Positions 1-8,603 of a stretch of DNA of 64,000 nucleotides are shown here, piece after piece. A program made the translations under genes and the position numbers. The stretch spans positions 21,558-85,557 of the forward strand of contig JAFOIV010000027.1 in NCBI GenBank assembly GCA_017420535.1, written 5' to 3'. Positions within the stretch are counted from its first letter, which is position 1; every line of letters starts with the position of its first letter. Source of the stretch: Eubacterium sp. (GTDB lineage Bacteria > Bacillota > Clostridia > Lachnospirales > Lachnospiraceae). The notes beneath the pieces were generated by a model. The model was not told where the DNA came from. It saw only the letters and a list, made by a program, of their open reading frames with translations, and did not search any database.

Positions 1-1437
1 TTCGATAGCAGCTTTAATTCTTGCGATTGATTCTTCTTTACCAAGAATCTCCATAAGTTCTGTAGCTCCACCTGGAGTTGCAGCCTTACCTGAAAGAGCT
101 GTACGGATTGGCCACATTACAAAGCCGGTCTTATATTCTTTTGATGTTGCAAATTCTTTTAATGTTTCGAAAAGAGCATCATTTGTATAATCAGATGCTT
201 CCTCAAGTACAGGAAGTACTTCCTTAAGAAGAACAAGAGAATTCTCTTCATTTGTCTTCATCTTCTTATGAACATAGAGAGCATTGTCATATTCAGGAAC
301 AGCTTCGAAGAAATCAATCTGATCTTTGATATCCAGGAATACTTCGATTCTTGTCTGGATAAGCTTTGCAATATGCTCTAAATCCATAGGCTTTGTGATA
401 ACTTCCTTAATGTATGGAAGAGCCTTCTCATAGAATTTATCAAAATCCATAGCCTTGATATATTCTGAGTTCATCCATTTAAGCTTTGTCATATCAAGAA
501 CAGCAGGAGACTTGCCCATGTGGTGATAATTGAATTCCTTAGTAAGCTCTTCAAGAGAGAAGATTTCCTGATTTCCTTCAGGGCACCAACCAAGAAGTGC
601 TACGAAGTTAATAACAGCTTCTGATAAGAATCCCTGCTCAAGAAGATCTTCAAAAGAACTGTGACCGCTTCTCTTTGAGAGCTTGGCATGAGTTTCATCT
701 GTAATAAGTGGGCAGTGGATATATACTGGAACTTCCCATCCAAAGGCCTCATAAAGTCTGTTATATTTTGGAGCTGATGAAAGGTATTCGTTACCGCGGA
801 CTACATGAGTGATTCCCATAAGATGGTCATCAACTACATTTGCAAAGTTATATGTTGGGAATCCATCTGACTTGATAAGGATCATGTCATCTAATTCTGA
901 ATTATCAACAGTGATATCTCCGTAAAGTTCATCCTTAAATGTTGTAGTTCCTGTTGTAGGATTGTTTTGACGGATTACGTAAGGCTTACCTTCAGCAAGG
1001 TTCTTTTCAATCTCTTCCTTAGAAAGGTGGAGACAGTGCTTGTCATAATGGAAAACTTTCTTTCCTTCGATCTCTGTCTCAAGGCTGCTAAGACGTTCAG
1101 CATCACAGAAGCAGTAGTAAGCTTCGCCTTTTTCAATAAGTTCCTTGGCATATTTAAGATAAAGACCTTCTTTAACTCTTTCTGACTGAACATAAGGACC
1201 AACTCCCTTATCGATATCTGGACCTTCGTCCCAGATAAGGCCTGTCTCTTTAAGAGTTCTATTGATTATATCTACAGCACCTTCAACTTCACGTTCCTGG
1301 TCTGTGTCTTCAATACGAAGAATAAAATCACCATCCTCATGCTTAGCAATAAGATAAGCATAGAGAGCAGTACGAAGATTTCCTACATGCATTCTTCCTG
1401 TAGGACTTGGCGCAAAACGTGTTCTAACTTTTGACAT
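1..1437 (-). CDS. gltX: Glutamate--tRNA ligase, C-terminus beyond the left edge
   Basis: Class I aminoacyl-tRNA synthetase that charges tRNA-Glu. Read on the minus strand, the protein begins [20 protein letters not shown]. It carries the HIGH-type motif (HVGN, about residue 17) with the Rossmann-fold context FAPSPTG, then the EDTDQER segment typical of GluRS, and the KMSKS-type motif as KLSKR near residue 250. About 479 codons are visible and the frame is still open at base 1. GluRS is usually 480-500 residues, so only a short tail is missing. The ATG at 1437 is preceded by GAGGTGA at normal spacing. It is divergent from the Rrf2 regulator; an extended -10 (TGCTATACT, minus strand, around 1522-1530) could drive it. 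Identification is secure. Confidence 0.96.
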   Translation of the reverse strand, partial: MSKVRTRFAPSPTGRMHVGNLRTALYAYLIAKHEDGDFILRIEDTDQEREVEGAVDIINRTLKETGLIWDEGPDIDKGVGPYVQSERVKEGLYLKYAKELIEKGEAYYCFCDAERLSSLETEIEGKKVFHYDKHCLHLSKEEIEKNLAEGKPYVIRQNNPTTGTTTFKDELYGDITVDNSELDDMILIKSDGFPTYNFANVVDDHLMGITHVVRGNEYLSSAPKYNRLYEAFGWEVPVYIHCPLITDETHAKLSKRSGHSSFEDLLEQGFLSEAVINFVALLGWCPEGNQEIFSLEELTKEFNYHHMGKSPAVLDMTKLKWMNSEYIKAMDFDKFYEKALPYIKEVITKPMDLEHIAKLIQTRIEVFLDIKDQIDFFEAVPEYDNALYVHKKMKTNEENSLVLLKEVLPVLEEASDYTNDALFETLKEFATSKEYKTGFVMWPIRTALSGKAATPGGATELMEILGKEESIARIKAAIE

Positions 1438-1543
1438 TTGTTTCACCTCATATAATTAGTAAGGGATTTATCCCTCCATAGTATCGAAAAAAATAGCCTG
1501 AATAAGGCATTAACGCTGTTAAGTATAGCACACCATAAAAGAG

Positions 1544-1573
1544 TTGAAAAGAAATAAATCGCTGTGGTAATAT
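1544..1573 (+). promoter_or_regulatory. Sigma-A promoter of the Rrf2 regulator gene
   Basis: TTGAAA at 1544-1549, 18 bases, TAATAT at 1568-1573. The predicted transcript start is only about 20 bases before the ATG. The promoter overlaps the region where a minus-strand gltX promoter would have its -35, so one bound regulator could affect both genes. Confidence 0.6.
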
Positions 1574-1598
1574 TAACTCTGTATGGAGGTCACTAAAT

Positions 1599-2030
1599 AT
1601 GTCATTTATATCAACTAAAGGCCGTTATGGCCTCAGGGTCATGATCGATCTGGCAGAGCATAATAACGGGGATTATGTTCCTTTAAGTGATATTGCGGAA
1701 AGACAGGGTATTTCCGAAAAATATCTGGAAAGTATTGTTGGAACACTTAGTAGAAATGGATTACTGGAATCGCTCAGGGGAAAAGGTGGCGGATATAGAC
1801 TTATTAAAAGACCGGCGGATTATTCGGTACTTGATATATTAAAATGTACAGAAGGAAGTTTAGCGCCAGTTTCGTGTCTAGATAAATCATTTAATGATTG
1901 TCCGAGGGTTTCAGAATGTGATACTTTACCAATGTGGGAAGATTTTTATAAGCTGGTAACGGATTTTTTTGATTCAAGATCATTACAGGATCTGATAGTA
2001 GAACCAGGTACTGGAGATTTTGTCATCTGA
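1599..2030 (+). CDS. Rrf2 family transcriptional regulator, IscR-like cysteine triad
   Basis: A 143-residue winged-helix regulator. The start matches the family (MSFISTKGRYGLRVMIDLA) with the helix-turn-helix over residues 27-70, including ISEKYLESIVGTL and LRGKGGGYRL. C93, C101 and C107 sit where IscR-type members bind a [2Fe-2S] cluster (spacing C-X7-C-X5-C); a fourth Cys is at 83. CymR-type members lack this triad, so an iron-sulfur, nitrosative or redox sensor is more likely than a cysteine-metabolism repressor. GGAGG lies 9 bases before the ATG. No iscS/iscU or cysteine genes are adjacent, so its targets cannot be read from context. The family is sure; the cluster is inferred from the cysteines. 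Confidence 0.9.
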   Translation: MSFISTKGRYGLRVMIDLAEHNNGDYVPLSDIAERQGISEKYLESIVGTLSRNGLLESLRGKGGGYRLIKRPADYSVLDILKCTEGSLAPVSCLDKSFNDCPRVSECDTLPMWEDFYKLVTDFFDSRSLQDLIVEPGTGDFVI

Positions 2031-2049
2031 TATATAAGATAATCACTAT

Positions 2050-2078
2050 TTGAAAAAACTATTTTTAGGTAGTATACT
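2050..2078 (+). promoter_or_regulatory. Sigma-A promoter of the acidic membrane protein gene
   Basis: TTGAAA at 2050-2055, 17-base spacer, TATACT at 2073-2078, followed by a leader of about 45 bases with GAAAGGGA ahead of the ATG at 2129. Confidence 0.65.
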
Positions 2079-2128
2079 GTTACAGTATTTTGGAGAGACA
2101 TTTTGTATTCGAAAGGGAATAAAGACTT

Positions 2129-3673
2129 ATGAAGTTAAGTGAGTTAAGCTCTGGAACACTTATAATGCTTGTGGTTGCGGTAGTACTTGTAGTTTTACTT
2201 ATTGTACTTATTGTTGTTACCATCAATGTATTAAAAAAACCAACAGAGAACGAAAATTATACAAAAAAGGAATATACATCATATAAGTCCGACGAAGATG
2301 ATTCAAAGAAAAAGACCCGGTCTTCGATATTTGATGATGAAGAAGATGATGACTTTGATGATGAAGAAGAAGATGAGGAATCTTTAGATAAATTCAAACC
2401 TAAGAATGAAACAGCTGCTAAAGAAACAGCTGAGGATACTGAGGCTAACGAAGCTGAGGATGAAGATGAAGATGACGAGGGAGATATAACCGAAGTCTTA
2501 ACTAGCGTCATCGAAGCTGATGAAGCTGAGGCAGAAGAAAAAGTAAAAGTAGAAGTTGCTGAGAAATTCTTTAAGTCTGAAAAGAAGGAAATGCCGGTTG
2601 ATGCCGCTGATGAAGAAGACATTGAAGAAGATGAAGAAGAGGCAGCTGCTACAGAAGATACTGACGATGATGATGTAAAAGAATATGAGTCAGTACATGA
2701 TAAAAAAGTTAAATCTGAGTTTAGCTCTTTATTTGATAATAAAGATAGCGAGGTAACAAATGATACTATCGATGTGTCAAAGCAGGTTAAGGATGCTAAG
2801 ACAATGGAAGAAAAGTATGGCAAGTATATGCCATCTCAGGAAAATGATAGCGCATTTGTAGAAAAAAGCTTTACAATTGAAAAAGGCGAAGATACAACAT
2901 TTGACAGTGCATTTACAGACAGCGCATTTTCAAATGATGTTCCAGAAGAAGAGGAGTATTCTTCCCTTGGAATGAAGCCTTATAAGGATGAAGGAAAGAT
3001 TACTGTTAATCCTGTTAATCAGGTAAATATCAATGCAGTTAATTCTGATATCATCGCTGATTCAGTGGATCTTGGAGCAAAGGCTGAGACTGTTAACGAG
3101 ATGAAGGCATTCTTAAGCGATAATCCTGTTCCTAAGAAAAAGAACAAGAAGATGAAGAAGGGCGAGGCCCTCTTTGAACAGAAGTTCAGAGAAGAGACAA
3201 AGCGTGGAGAAATCCAGGGCGGTGACTACTTCTGGTATAACAATCAGGATATTGAAAATCTTGCAAGAAAAGAAGATATGTATTTCTATTGCAAATATTT
3301 CAATGATCCAGATAAGGCTGTTCTTCCTCTTATTATTGAAATGTACGATTGTGCATTTGTAAGAACAGAGGAGATTGAAAGAATTGCTTATGGTATTAAA
3401 TTTAAAGCCATGGGTATGAGAGAGATCCTTAGTGCAAAAGAGAATATAAGCTTTGACAGATCAGAGGCGACTAAAGAGCCAACTGAAGAGGATAAGCAGG
3501 AAATTTATGAGAAATGGTGCGGATATGTTGATAACTTCCTTAAGATAATCGTTATCAATGCACCAGATAGTATCCAGGAAGAGATCAAACTTCAGCTTTA
3601 TCATTATGGTCATAACGATGCAGAAACACTTCTTTTCTGCCCGGATGAACCAGATGATGATGAAGATGATTAA
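2129..3673 (+). CDS. Membrane-anchored acidic protein of unknown function
   Basis: 514 residues, not assigned to a family. One N-terminal transmembrane helix (about residues 12-34, LIMLVVAVVLVVLLIVLIVV) is followed by a short K-rich stretch. Then comes a long low-complexity region (about 50-300) dominated by Asp/Glu, with a few repeats of the type FDSAFTDSAF. A compact C-terminal domain (about 345-500) is rich in Tyr/Trp/Lys (GDYFWYNNQDIENLARKED) and the tail is again acidic (PDDDEDD). The layout suggests an inner-membrane anchor with a cytoplasmic, disordered, negatively charged spacer presenting a folded C-terminal domain. It has its own promoter and ends four bases before the pheS leader promoter, with no terminator between. 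Codon use matches its neighbours, so it looks native. Any function would be a guess. Confidence 0.85.
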   Translation: MKLSELSSGTLIMLVVAVVLVVLLIVLIVVTINVLKKPTENENYTKKEYTSYKSDEDDSKKKTRSSIFDDEEDDDFDDEEEDEESLDKFKPKNETAAKETAEDTEANEAEDEDEDDEGDITEVLTSVIEADEAEAEEKVKVEVAEKFFKSEKKEMPVDAADEEDIEEDEEEAAATEDTDDDDVKEYESVHDKKVKSEFSSLFDNKDSEVTNDTIDVSKQVKDAKTMEEKYGKYMPSQENDSAFVEKSFTIEKGEDTTFDSAFTDSAFSNDVPEEEEYSSLGMKPYKDEGKITVNPVNQVNINAVNSDIIADSVDLGAKAETVNEMKAFLSDNPVPKKKNKKMKKGEALFEQKFREETKRGEIQGGDYFWYNNQDIENLARKEDMYFYCKYFNDPDKAVLPLIIEMYDCAFVRTEEIERIAYGIKFKAMGMREILSAKENISFDRSEATKEPTEEDKQEIYEKWCGYVDNFLKIIVINAPDSIQEEIKLQLYHYGHNDAETLLFCPDEPDDDEDD

Positions 3674-3676
3674 TAC

Positions 3677-3705
3677 TTGACAACAAAACATACAGTGATT
3701 AAACT
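3677..3705 (+). promoter_or_regulatory. Promoter of the pheS-pheT transcript
   Basis: A consensus TTGACA at 3677-3682 begins just past the preceding stop codon. With a 17-base spacer the -10 would be TAAACT at 3700-3705 (four of six matches). Transcription would start just before the T-box leader. Confidence 0.55.
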
Positions 3706-3711
3706 TATCAC

Positions 3712-3983
3712 ATGTAAATAATGAAATGGCATTGATGGTGCATAAAGAGCATTGAAAACTCCTAAAGAGAGATGAGGTCACCGGCTGAGAGCTTCGTCAG
3801 GATAAGTCAATACTTTATCTTCACACCGGAGCTTTTCTGCTGAACGGACGTCTCATTAGGCAGAAACGTATGAAAAGCGCGTTAAGCTTAAATTAAGAGC
3901 CGCATTTAATGCGGAATCAGGGTGGTACCACGGAATTGTTTATTCGTCCCTTCGTTACAAAAGTAACGGAGGGACTTTTTTTA
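3712..3983 (+). promoter_or_regulatory. T-box leader (phenylalanine) with terminator
   Basis: The T-box sequence AGGGTGGTACCACGG is at 3919-3933. Stem I lies roughly 3755-3860, with a candidate specifier UUC (Phe) at 3820-3822 followed by A, as usual in specifier loops. The terminator helix pairs 3946-3958 with 3963-3975 and ends in a T-run at 3976-3982. Uncharged tRNA-Phe would pair with the specifier and with the T-box bulge, favour the antiterminator and allow pheST transcription. The specifier choice is inferred from the downstream genes and its position; the T-box itself is plain in the sequence. Confidence 0.93.
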
Positions 3984-4011
3984 TATACCCCATTCTAAGG
4001 AGGAAAGAGAA

Positions 4012-5031
4012 ATGAGTAAGACGCTTCAGGAAATCAGACAGGAAGCAGAAGAAAAGATCAAGGCAACATTTACAGCTGAAACACTTGATGAAATAAGAGT
4101 AAATGTCTTAGGTAAGAAGGGTGAATTAACACAGATCCTTAAGAGCATGAAGGACCTTTCACCAGAAGAAAGACCTAAGGTTGGTCAGCAGGTTAATGAA
4201 GTAAGAAAGGTTTTAGAAGATCTGATCGAGTCAAAAAAAGCTGAGATTAAACATGCAGTTCTTGCAGAAAAGATGAAGAGAGAGACAATCGACGTAACTC
4301 TTCCTGGAAAGAAGATGATGAGAGGACATCGTCATCCTAACCAGATCGCTCTTGAGGACTTGGAGAAAGTATTCATTGGAATGGGTTATCAGGTAGTTGA
4401 AGGACCAGAGGTAGAATACGACAGATATAACTTTGAACTTCTTAATATTCCTGCAAATCATCCTGCAAAGGACGAACAGGATACATTTTATATTACAAAA
4501 GACATTCTCCTTAGAACACAGACATCTTCAGTTCAGGCGAGAATCATGGAAGGCGGAGAGCTTCCTATTAAGATCATTTCACCAGGTAGAGTATTCAGAG
4601 CTGATGAAGTTGATGCTACACATTCACCTTCTTTCCATCAGGTAGAAGGACTTGTAGTAGGTAAAGGCGTAACAATGGCAGATCTTAAGGGTACTCTTGA
4701 TCAGTTTGCAAGAGAATTCTTCGGACCTGGAACAAAGACAAAGCTTCGTCCTCATCATTTCCCATTTACAGAGCCATCAGCAGAAGTTGATGTAACATGC
4801 TTTAAGTGTGGTGGTAAGGGATGTAACGTATGTAAGGGTTCAGGATGGATTGAAATCCTTGGTTGTGGTATGGTTCATCCTCACGTACTTGAAATGTGCG
4901 GAATCGATCCAAATGTATATTCAGGTTTTGCCTTTGGTATAGGACTTGAAAGAGTAGCACTTCTTAAATATGAGATTGATGATATGCGTCTTCTCTATGA
5001 GAATGATGTAAGATTCCTTAAGCAGTTCTAA
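4012..5031 (+). CDS. pheS: Phenylalanine--tRNA ligase alpha subunit
   Basis: 339 residues, the normal length for bacterial PheS. An N-terminal coiled coil (about 1-85) contacts tRNA and is followed by the class II catalytic core. Motif 2 is visible as FRADEVDATHSPSFHQVEG and motif 3 as FAFGIGLERVALLKY near the C-terminus. Between them is a Cys-rich insert (CFKCGGKGCNVCKGSGW, about residues 263-279), common in clostridial PheS and possibly a small metal site. AAGGAGG lies 9-15 bases upstream of the ATG. It forms the alpha2-beta2 enzyme with PheT, encoded 46 bases downstream, and is controlled by the T-box leader. Confidence 0.97.
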   Translation: MSKTLQEIRQEAEEKIKATFTAETLDEIRVNVLGKKGELTQILKSMKDLSPEERPKVGQQVNEVRKVLEDLIESKKAEIKHAVLAEKMKRETIDVTLPGKKMMRGHRHPNQIALEDLEKVFIGMGYQVVEGPEVEYDRYNFELLNIPANHPAKDEQDTFYITKDILLRTQTSSVQARIMEGGELPIKIISPGRVFRADEVDATHSPSFHQVEGLVVGKGVTMADLKGTLDQFAREFFGPGTKTKLRPHHFPFTEPSAEVDVTCFKCGGKGCNVCKGSGWIEILGCGMVHPHVLEMCGIDPNVYSGFAFGIGLERVALLKYEIDDMRLLYENDVRFLKQF

Positions 5032-5077
5032 TTTAGGAAGAAAAAATTAAAAGATAAGATTAATTAAGGAGATAAAT

Positions 5078-7510
5078 ATGAATACACCAATATCATGGAT
5101 TAAAGCATATGTTCCTGATCTGGATGTTACTCCACAGGAATTTGTTGATAAGATCACACTTTCAGGTTCACATGTTGAAAACTATAAAACATTTAATAAA
5201 AATCTTGATAAGATCGTAGTAGGTAAAGTTCTTAAGATAGATAGACATCCTGACGCAGATAAGTTAGTTATCTGTCAGGTTGATGTAGGGGAAGATGAGC
5301 CTATCCAGATAGTAACTGGTGCTCCTAATGTAGAAGTAGGACAGCTTGTTCCTACAGTACTTGATGGAGGAAGAGTTGCTGGTGGACATGACGGAGGAGA
5401 ACTTCCAGCTGATGGAATTAAGATCAAGAAGGGCAAACTTCGTGGAGTAGAATCATTTGGTATGATGTGCGCCATTGAAGAGCTTGGTTCTTCACGTGAG
5501 CTTTATCCAGAAGCTCCAGAAAATGGAATTTATGTATTCCCTGCTGACAGTGATGTAAAGCCTGGTGATGATGCAGTTGCAGCTCTTGGTCTCGATGATA
5601 CAAATGTAGAATATGAGATCACATCTAACAGAGTAGACTGTTTCTCAATCCTTGGAATGGCAAGAGAGGCAGCGGTTACATTTGATAAGCCTTTCTACCC
5701 ACCAGTAGTAGAAGTTAAAGAAGAGTCAGATGAAAAGACAGAGGATTACATCACAGTTGATGTTGAAGATAAAGAACTCTGTAAGAGATATGTAGCACGT
5801 GTAGTTAAGAATGTTAAGATCGGTCCTTCACCTGAATGGATGAAGAGAAGACTCCGTGCACAGGGAATTAGATCTATCAACAACATCGTTGATATTACAA
5901 ACTATGTAATGGAAGAATATGGTCAGCCAATGCATGCTTATGATCTTTCTACAATTGCTGGAAATAAGATCGTAGTTAAGCGTGCCAAGGATGGCGACAA
6001 GTTCACAACACTTGACGGCGTTGAGAGAGAGCTTGACAGCAACGTTCTTATGATCTGTGATGGAGAAAAAGAAGTTGGTATCGCAGGTATGATGGGCGGA
6101 GCTAACTCAATGGTTACAGATGATATTAAGGATCTCTTATTTGAGGCTGCCTGCTTCGATGGAACAAATATCCGTCTTTCAGAGAGAAGACTTGGTCTTC
6201 GTACAGATGCAGCAGGTAAGTTTGAAAAGGGCCTTGATCCAAACCTTGCTAAGGAAGCAATAGACAGAGCCTGCCAGCTTATTGAAGAGCTTGGCTGTGG
6301 TGAAGTTCTTAAGGGAGCAGTTGATGTTTATCCAGAAAAGGTAGAGCCATGGACACTTCCATTTGAACCAGAAAGAATGAATGCACTTCTTGGACTTAAT
6401 GTTTCAGAAGAAGAGATGCTTTACATCTTCAAGGGATTTGGTCTTACATATAATGAAAATGATAGAACTCTTACAATTCCTACATATAGACAGGATCTTC
6501 ACTGCATGAACGATCTTGCAGAAGAAGTAGCAAGAATCTATGGATATGACAAGATACCATCAACACTTACTACACTTAATGCAGGGATCGGCGGACTTCC
6601 TTATAACCAGGAGATCGAAGCTATAGCAAGAAATGTTGTAGAAGCAAATGGTTTCTCAGGTGGAATGTGCTATTCATTTGAAAGTCCTAAGGTATTTGAT
6701 AAGCTCCTTCTTCCTATGGACAGCAAGTTCCGTGAGGCAGTTAAGATCAGCAATCCTCTTGGTGAAGATTTCTCTATCATGAGAACTATCTCACTTAATG
6801 GAATGCTTACATCTCTTTCAACAAACTTCAACAGACGTAATAAGGATGTACGTCTTTATGAAATGGGAAATGTATATGTACCACACAGCCTTCCACTTAC
6901 AGAGCTTCCTGATGAAAAGATGAAGCTTACACTTGGTATGTATGGTGAAGGAGATTTCTTCACTCTTAAGGGAGTTGTGGAAGAACTTTTCGAAAAGCTT
7001 AATTTTGGTGATGAGGTTGAATATGAGCATACATCAGAGTATCCATTCCTTCACCCTGGAAGACAGGCTGAGATAAGAAGTGGTGCAATGTCTGTAGGTT
7101 ATATCGGACAGTTACATCCAGAAGTAGTTGAGAATTATTCAATGAAGGGTGAGGTATATGTAGCCGTTCTTAATATGGATGTTGTTACAAGCCTTACAAA
7201 GGAAGATATCAAATATACAGGTATCGCTAAATTCCCAGGATCCACAAGAGATCTTTCACTTGTTTGTGATAAGAGCGTATTTGTTGGTGATATTGAGAAA
7301 GTACTTAAGAAAGCTGGCGGACAGCTGCTCGAGCATATCGAACTCTTCGACGTTTACGAAGGAGATCAGGTTGGAGAAGGCAAGAAGTCAGTAGCATTTT
7401 CACTTCTTTTCAGAGCAAAGGACAGAACTCTTGCAGATACAGAAGTAAATGCTATAATAGAAAAGTCTCTTGAGAAACTTAAGGAAATTGGAGTTACTTT
7501 AAGAGCATAA
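5078..7510 (+). CDS. pheT: Phenylalanine--tRNA ligase beta subunit
   Basis: 810 residues, full length. Domains in order: an N-terminal tRNA-binding OB fold (about 40-150, with KIDRHPDADKLVICQVDVG and the typical IVTGAPNV), the B3/B4 editing region (about 210-400, with ITSNRVDCFSILGMAREA and GLRTDAAGKFEKGLDP), B5 (about 405-475), a catalytic-like core (about 490-690), and a C-terminal ferredoxin-fold anticodon-binding domain (about 715-810, KFPGSTRDLSLV). It is co-transcribed with pheS, and queA follows 25 bases later, so T-box control probably extends to queA. Nothing looks missing. Confidence 0.97.
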   Translation: MNTPISWIKAYVPDLDVTPQEFVDKITLSGSHVENYKTFNKNLDKIVVGKVLKIDRHPDADKLVICQVDVGEDEPIQIVTGAPNVEVGQLVPTVLDGGRVAGGHDGGELPADGIKIKKGKLRGVESFGMMCAIEELGSSRELYPEAPENGIYVFPADSDVKPGDDAVAALGLDDTNVEYEITSNRVDCFSILGMAREAAVTFDKPFYPPVVEVKEESDEKTEDYITVDVEDKELCKRYVARVVKNVKIGPSPEWMKRRLRAQGIRSINNIVDITNYVMEEYGQPMHAYDLSTIAGNKIVVKRAKDGDKFTTLDGVERELDSNVLMICDGEKEVGIAGMMGGANSMVTDDIKDLLFEAACFDGTNIRLSERRLGLRTDAAGKFEKGLDPNLAKEAIDRACQLIEELGCGEVLKGAVDVYPEKVEPWTLPFEPERMNALLGLNVSEEEMLYIFKGFGLTYNENDRTLTIPTYRQDLHCMNDLAEEVARIYGYDKIPSTLTTLNAGIGGLPYNQEIEAIARNVVEANGFSGGMCYSFESPKVFDKLLLPMDSKFREAVKISNPLGEDFSIMRTISLNGMLTSLSTNFNRRNKDVRLYEMGNVYVPHSLPLTELPDEKMKLTLGMYGEGDFFTLKGVVEELFEKLNFGDEVEYEHTSEYPFLHPGRQAEIRSGAMSVGYIGQLHPEVVENYSMKGEVYVAVLNMDVVTSLTKEDIKYTGIAKFPGSTRDLSLVCDKSVFVGDIEKVLKKAGGQLLEHIELFDVYEGDQVGEGKKSVAFSLLFRAKDRTLADTEVNAIIEKSLEKLKEIGVTLRA

Positions 7511-7535
7511 CTTTTAATTTAGAAGGAAAAATAAA

Positions 7536-8561
7536 ATGGAATTAACTGATTTTAATTACGATCTGCCTGAGGAGCTTATTGCTCAGGACCCACTTCTTAA
7601 AAGAAGTGATTCAAGACTTATGGTAATACATAGGGACACAGGAGAGATAGAACATAAACATTTCAGTGATATAATCGATTATCTTGATCCGGGAGACTGC
7701 CTTGTTATAAATGATACCAAGGTTATTCCTGCTCGTCTCATGGGGGTAAAGGCTGAAACCGGAGCAACTATCGAGGTCCTTCTTCTCCGTAACAAGGGGG
7801 ATAATGTCTGGGAAACACTTGTAAGACCAGGTAAGAAGGCTAAAGTTGGAACTGTTATATCTTTTGGTGACGGACTCCTTAAGGGAGAAGTAATTGATAT
7901 CGTTGATGAAGGAAACAGACTTATAAAGTTCACCTATGAAGGAATATGGGAAGAGGTGCTTGATAAATTAGGAGAGATGCCTCTGCCACCATATATTACT
8001 CATAAACTTCAGGATAAGAATCGTTATCAGACTGTTTATGCAAAACATGAAGGTTCTGCAGCAGCTCCTACGGCAGGGCTTCATTTTACAGAGGAACTTT
8101 TGCAAAAGATTAAGGACAAAGGCATTAATATCGCAAGAGTAACTCTTCACGTGGGACTTGGAACCTTTAGACCTGTAAAGGTTGAAAAAATAGAAGAGCA
8201 TCATATGCATTCAGAATACTATGTAGTACCTGATGAAACAGCGGAGCTTATTAATAAGACTCGTGCAAATGGAAAGAGGATCGTATCTGTTGGAACCACC
8301 AGCACAAGAACTCTTGAATCTGCAGCGGCTGAAGACGGTACACTTAAGGGCTGCAGCGGCTGGACAGAAATATTTATTTATCCAGGATACAAGTTCAAGG
8401 TGGTAGATTCATTAATTACTAACTTCCATCTTCCTGAGTCAACGCTTATAATGTTAGTATCAGCTTTTTATGACAGAGAAAAAGTACTTGATGCATATAA
8501 GACTGCCGTTGATGAAAGATATAGATTCTTCTCATTCGGAGATGCTATGGTACTTATCTGA
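7536..8561 (+). CDS. queA: S-adenosylmethionine:tRNA ribosyltransferase-isomerase
   Basis: 341 residues, family-typical. QueA transfers and isomerises the ribose of SAM onto preQ1-modified tRNA at position 34, giving epoxyqueuosine. Family signatures include the N-terminal [59 protein letters not shown] and [25 protein letters not shown] lies before the ATG. It sits 25 bases behind pheT with no terminator, so it is probably in the pheST operon. No tgt or other queuosine gene is next to it, so this is a scattered pathway here. Confidence 0.96.
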   Translation: MELTDFNYDLPEELIAQDPLLKRSDSRLMVIHRDTGEIEHKHFSDIIDYLDPGDCLVINDTKVIPARLMGVKAETGATIEVLLLRNKGDNVWETLVRPGKKAKVGTVISFGDGLLKGEVIDIVDEGNRLIKFTYEGIWEEVLDKLGEMPLPPYITHKLQDKNRYQTVYAKHEGSAAAPTAGLHFTEELLQKIKDKGINIARVTLHVGLGTFRPVKVEKIEEHHMHSEYYVVPDETAELINKTRANGKRIVSVGTTSTRTLESAAAEDGTLKGCSGWTEIFIYPGYKFKVVDSLITNFHLPESTLIMLVSAFYDREKVLDAYKTAVDERYRFFSFGDAMVLI

Positions 8562-8603
8562 TCAGTACGTTTAATTAATAGAATTTGAAGGGAACAAGGA
8601 ACT

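Noticed and set aside
2257-2823. Minus-strand Ser-rich open frame opposite the acidic protein gene
   Set aside because: It is the antisense shadow of Asp/Glu codons (GAT/GAA read as ATC/TTC); no ribosome site or promoter.
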